From the NCBI GenBank assembly GCA_036794395.1, contig DAIRGS010000046.1:1-33412 (forward strand): 33,412 nucleotides of DNA, in the 5' to 3' direction. The position numbers and the translations under genes are program-made. Shown one piece after another: positions 29,810 through 33,412 of the stretch (positions within the stretch are counted from its first letter, which is position 1; each line of letters starts with the position of its first letter). The stretch is from DASXMX01 sp036794395. Lineage in GTDB: Bacteria; Planctomycetota; Phycisphaerae; Tepidisphaerales; Tepidisphaeraceae. Under the pieces are notes generated by a model, which searched no databases, was not told the origin of the DNA, and saw only the letters and a program-made list of their open reading frames with translations.

Positions 29810-32800
29810 TCATCTTCGCATGATGGCCTCATCATGGTTGAGCAACGCTTCGGCCAACACAGTGCCGGCGGCTAGATCGACTGGATCAAGGGAATCATCG
29901 TTTTTGGCCTCGCCTACCGCCAGCAGCTTCCTGGCGGACATTGGGTCGGTGGTGAAGATGTCGTGTTGCTCGGCATACAGCCGCTTGAGGATGGGGAGTT
30001 CCTGCTCCGTCGGATCGCGATCGATGATGAGGCGGAAGATCCAGTTGATGCGCCCATCCACAGATTTCGGGTGTTCCTTCAGAGCGCGCTGGCTGATGAG
30101 CCGGGCGGATTCGGTCATCTGGATGTCGTTCAACATCGCCAGCGACTGGAGCGGTGTTGCGGTGCTTTGCCGGCGGGCTACGCAGTAATTTCTATCAGGT
30201 GCGTCGAAGGCGAGCATTGCTGGCGGAGCCACGCTGCGCTTCCAATAGGTGTAGAGACTCCGGCGATGCAGATCATCGCCATGCCCCTGATCGTAATTCG
30301 GGTGGTTCATCGCCACTTCCCACACGCCGGGCGGCTGATACGGTTTCACGCTCGGCCCGCCGAGCTTTTCTACCAGCAATCCCGCATCCAAAAGCGCCTG
30401 GTCGCGGAGCATCTCCGAAGTCAACCGACGCGAAGGCCCCCGGGCCAGCAGGCGGTTATCCGGATCAGCCGCCAATAGCTCCGCCGATACCTGCGAAGAT
30501 TGTCGATACGCGGCAGACATCGCGATCTGCTTGAGCATTCGCTTGGTGTCCCAAGCATGATCGCGGAAATCCGCCGCCAGCCAATCGAGTAACTCGGGAT
30601 GAGTGGGCGGCGAGCCCTGTGTGCCAAAATTTTCGGCCGTCTCGACCAACCCGCAGCCAAACATCTGCTGCCAAAGACGATTGACGGTCACCCGCGCGGT
30701 CAGAGGATTCGAGGGGTCAAAGAGCCATCGCGCCAGCGCCAGCCGATTTCGCGCAGCGGCCGGATCGAGCGGCGGAAGTGCGGCCGGAGTGTTGGCGAAC
30801 ACTTCTTCAGCCGGGGCATCGTAGGCACCACGCTTGAGAATGTGGGCGGGCTTGGGGTGCGGAAGTTCCTGCATCACCATCGCTTCGGGGATGGGATTTG
30901 TGAGTCCATTTTCCTGTTGACGAAGGGTGTGGAGTTCCTTCGCGATTGCCAGAGCAGGTTCGTGGGCGGTTGCGAAAAAGTGATCGAGGAGGATTTGTCG
31001 CTGGGAAGCAGTGAGATCGGTGGGGTCGGTGGTCGGGTGTTCAGACGCGTTCCCGTCACTCCCATCGCTGGGGTGGACCTGCGGTCCGACCGCTAAACGG
31101 GAGGCGTCGAATGCGGTGAGAGCTCGATTGAATATTCGAAAGTCATCGACAGCGCCGCCTTTGAAGCCGTTGTCGCGGAAGCGGTATCCGATGGCCAGAT
31201 CGGGCTCGCCGGTGCTGTCGACGGCGTATGTAATGTCTTTATATAGTCCGTCGCGGACGACCTCACACTCAGCCGGCTTGCCATCAATGTAAACACCCAT
31301 CCCGGCGGCGCGGCTGGAGCCGTCGTAGGTGACAGTGATGTGAGACCATTGGTTGATGGGCACCAACTGCCTGGTCACCACCTTCAGCGAATTGCCCGGC
31401 CACATGTGATGCAGCCCAAACGCGACGTGCCCGTTTTCCAGAAGAATTTCATACCCGCGCGAGCCGGCATCGATCGGGGCCTTGCTGTGGTGGATCACCA
31501 CCATTCGCGGATCGTGCGAGGGCGTTTTGAGCCAGATGGCCAGAGAAAATGGATCGGCGCGGGTGAACGTGCCGAGGCCGGCGAACGTGAAACCGTTTTC
31601 CCCCGAAAGCTCGGCAGCTTTGCCGGAATGGCCTTCGATGAGCTTGGGATTCTCAACTGCCTTCCCGGGCTTCTTGGGATCAATCAAGTTGGCGAGCTTG
31701 TTGTTTTTGATTTCATTGAAATCAAAGCGGGCTATTTCGCCTTCGATCTCCTGGGGGTTTTGTTGATTTTTCAGCCAGGTTGTAAATTCGGGGGACAGGG
31801 CCGCTGAAGCGACCACGCCATTTTTCAGCTCTTTGAGTTCGCGCTCTTTGGCCGCGATCTGCGCCCGGAGCGTTGCAATTTTCTTGTCCTGGGCATCGGT
31901 GCTCAGCAGCATCGTCGGGACGGGCATTGCATTGGTGAAGTAGCTGGTCTGCCCGGATTCATCAATGTTCTGGAAGAACGCGAACAGCGAATAGAAATCC
32001 TTCTGCGTGATCGGATCGAACTTGTGATCGTGGCATCGCGAACACTCGAACGTCAGGCCCAGGAACGCGGTGCCGAAGGTATCGACGCGATCAACGACAT
32101 ACGCAACGCGGTACTCCTCCTCGATGATGCCGCCCTCTTCATTCTGCATGTGCAGACGGTTGAACGCGGTGGCAAGCCGCTGTTCCTTGGTCGGGTTCGG
32201 AAGCAGATCGCCAGCGATTTGCCACATGGCGAATTGATCGAACGGCAGATTCTCATTGAACGCCTTGATCACCCAGTCCCGGTACGGCCACATCGGCCGG
32301 TAACGGTCGGCTTGGTATCCGTTGGTGTCGGCGTAGCGCGCCAGATCGAGCCAGATCGTGGCCATGCGCTCACCAAATCGGGGCGACGCCAGCAGACGAT
32401 CGATCACTTTTTCGTAGGTATTGGGGCTTTGATCTTTTTGAAACGCGTCGAGCTCGTCGGGAGTCGGCGGGAGGCCGGTCAAATCGAGTGTGACTCTACG
32501 TAGGATCGCCGATTTTTTGGCCTCGTCAGCAGGCTTAAGATGTTCCTGCTCCAGACGTGCCAGGACAAAGCGGTCGATCGAATTGCGCGTCCATGCAATG
32601 TCGCTCACCGCTGGCGGCGCGGGCTGCTTCAACTGGGTGAGCGACCAGAGCGTTTCCCATTTTGCCCCCTGCTGCACCCAAAGCCTGATCGCTTCAATTT
32701 GCGCCGCCGTCAGCTTCCGCCCCGAATCAGGCGGCGGCATGTGGACTTCCGGATCCGCTGAGGTCAACCGGCGAATCAATTCGCTGCTCGCGGGCTTTCC

Positions 32801-33058
32801 GGGCGCGATGACCGATTTGCCGTCCTTAATGCGAAATGCACCCTCGGCGGTGTCGAAGTGCAGCTTAGCTTTACGGGCCTTTTCATCGGGGCCATGACAT
32901 TTGAAACAGTTATCCGAGAGGACCGGCAGAACCTGCCGGCTAAAGTTGACCGGAGCCGCGGCCGCAACCGGGGCTTGAGCCCGGCAGACGGTCGCCAGCA
33001 TTCCGGCAATTGCCGTGATAATACCCAGTCGAACGCACGACAAACCCGTTTGGATCAC
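29810..33058 (-). CDS. PSD1 / cytochrome-type protein (PSCyt1, DUF1549, LamG, DUF1553)
   Basis: The protein has 1082 residues. A GTG start and a signal-like LGIITAIAGMLAT open it. A heme-binding Cys51-x2-Cys54-His55 (NCFKCHGPD) marks the PSCyt1 domain. DUF1549 follows at about 155-360 (LTGLPPTPDELD) and has a second CxxCH at 339-343 (ECSRCHDHKFDP). A LamG-like sandwich lies at about 500-655 (WSHITVTYDG, IFNRALTAFDASRL). The C-terminal DUF1553 spans about 760-1070 (LARWLFDPSNPLTARVTVNR). Proteins of this type pair with DUF1501 and are thought to be periplasmic redox or sugar-binding factors. A REP-like sequence is translated in frame after the LamG domain. The start is uncertain. Confidence 0.9.
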   Translation of the reverse strand: MIQTGLSCVRLGIITAIAGMLATVCRAQAPVAAAAPVNFSRQVLPVLSDNCFKCHGPDEKARKAKLHFDTAEGAFRIKDGKSVIAPGKPASSELIRRLTSADPEVHMPPPDSGRKLTAAQIEAIRLWVQQGAKWETLWSLTQLKQPAPPAVSDIAWTRNSIDRFVLARLEQEHLKPADEAKKSAILRRVTLDLTGLPPTPDELDAFQKDQSPNTYEKVIDRLLASPRFGERMATIWLDLARYADTNGYQADRYRPMWPYRDWVIKAFNENLPFDQFAMWQIAGDLLPNPTKEQRLATAFNRLHMQNEEGGIIEEEYRVAYVVDRVDTFGTAFLGLTFECSRCHDHKFDPITQKDFYSLFAFFQNIDESGQTSYFTNAMPVPTMLLSTDAQDKKIATLRAQIAAKERELKELKNGVVASAALSPEFTTWLKNQQNPQEIEGEIARFDFNEIKNNKLANLIDPKKPGKAVENPKLIEGHSGKAAELSGENGFTFAGLGTFTRADPFSLAIWLKTPSHDPRMVVIHHSKAPIDAGSRGYEILLENGHVAFGLHHMWPGNSLKVVTRQLVPINQWSHITVTYDGSSRAAGMGVYIDGKPAECEVVRDGLYKDITYAVDSTGEPDLAIGYRFRDNGFKGGAVDDFRIFNRALTAFDASRLAVGPQVHPSDGSDGNASEHPTTDPTDLTASQRQILLDHFFATAHEPALAIAKELHTLRQQENGLTNPIPEAMVMQELPHPKPAHILKRGAYDAPAEEVFANTPAALPPLDPAAARNRLALARWLFDPSNPLTARVTVNRLWQQMFGCGLVETAENFGTQGSPPTHPELLDWLAADFRDHAWDTKRMLKQIAMSAAYRQSSQVSAELLAADPDNRLLARGPSRRLTSEMLRDQALLDAGLLVEKLGGPSVKPYQPPGVWEVAMNHPNYDQGHGDDLHRRSLYTYWKRSVAPPAMLAFDAPDRNYCVARRQSTATPLQSLAMLNDIQMTESARLISQRALKEHPKSVDGRINWIFRLIIDRDPTEQELPILKRLYAEQHDIFTTDPMSARKLLAVGEAKNDDSLDPVDLAAGTVLAEALLNHDEAIMRR
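31071..31098. repeat. REP-like sequence inside the PSD1 gene
   Basis: This 28-bp stretch, with the stem GGACC-TGC-GGTCC, matches 25333-25360 at 27 of 28 positions. On the minus strand it encodes part of LAVGPQVHP, residues about 654-663, in the linker after the LamG domain. The reading frame stays open across it. Confidence 0.75.
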
Positions 33059-33202
33059 GCATTAACCAAAGTTCGGAGCCTTGGCGAGGAGCAGCCGCCG
33101 ACGCAGCAGCATGCCGTCCATCTTACTACAAGGAACCGCACAATCGGTTGGATTTGAACCCGGGATATTTGAATGAAGCAAAAAACGGATTGCCGCCAAC
33201 AC

Positions 33203-33412
33203 TAAATGACTGTGCGCGATTCAGCGCTTCGTGACATGGGGCTTCCAGCCCATGATCGAGGGAGTTGACCATCAGCGACGGGTTAGATGTGGGAAAACCA
33301 AGTTTCGACAGTTGGACAACCTTCTGAATCTGCCCCCAGAAAATGCCAACTCCGGCGAGTTGGTTTTCCCACATCTCACCCGCCGCCGGACCCGAAGCGT
33401 CCCCGACCACGG
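33203..33412. repeat. Palindromic repeat element, partial copy (copy B), cut by the window end
   Basis: It starts TAAATGAC and follows copy A (24977-25274) closely to the last base of the window, in the same orientation. It lacks a 29-30 bp insert present in copy A and has a better inner stem (GGTTAGATGTGGGAAAACCA with its complement). The right arm lies outside the window. A 144-bp gap between it and the PSD1 start holds no gene. Confidence 0.8.

Overview
The window looks like the chromosome of a planctomycete, most likely class Phycisphaerae. This is an inference from family content: a PSD1/DUF1549/DUF1553 cytochrome-type protein beside a DUF1501 protein, a DUF1844 protein, a LEPR-XLL-type secreted protein with PA14 and fibronectin folds, C-terminal zinc ribbons of the 'NTSGVCPECG' type, and many dispersed intergenic hairpins. 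No rRNA, tRNA, CRISPR array or transposase was found.

Layout. 0.1-4.7 kb: a secreted multidomain protein (-) and, divergent from it, a sugar-acid dehydratase of the IlvD/Edd family (+). 5.0-6.1 kb: a zinc-ribbon membrane protein, a damaged second copy of that ribbon, and a small secreted GspC-like protein (all -). 6.3-7.0 kb: a winged-helix/nucleotidyltransferase fusion with a promoter containing two operator-like repeats exactly 21 bp apart and an apparently leaderless start. 7.2-9.6 kb: a large secreted glycoside-hydrolase-like protein. 9.7-11.5 kb: a probable restriction-modification module made of a small zinc-ribbon protein, a beta-class adenine methyltransferase and a convergent PD-(D/E)XK nuclease whose 3' end overlaps the methyltransferase. 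12.0-16.4 kb: a second GspC-like protein, then an ECF sigma factor operon with a membrane-anchored partner and two secreted proteins whose C-termini resemble pseudopilin globular parts. 16.4-17.6 kb: a WaaP/Kdo-kinase-like protein and DUF1844 (-). 18.0-25.0 kb: one 2316-residue protein with two FHA domains, an AT-hook-like motif, about fifty AEEARx hexads, a proline-rich segment, and a coiled coil between two membrane segments. 25.4-33.1 kb: a catabolic cluster (DUF1080-like protein, RraA-like aldolase/decarboxylase, D-2-hydroxyacid dehydrogenase, DUF1501, PSD1) lying between two same-orientation copies of a palindromic repeat of about 300 bp; the second copy runs off the window.

How the genes may work together. 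The dehydratase, RraA-like enzyme, hydroxyacid dehydrogenase, glycoside-hydrolase-like protein and DUF1080/PSD1/DUF1501 set fit polysaccharide and sugar-acid breakdown. The sigma-factor operon and the GspC-like proteins fit envelope or secretion functions. The most unusual items are the giant FHA membrane protein, the operator layout of the nucleotidyltransferase gene, the zinc-ribbon-linked restriction-modification module, and repeats that intrude into genes: one supplies a stop codon and another is translated in frame inside the PSD1 protein.
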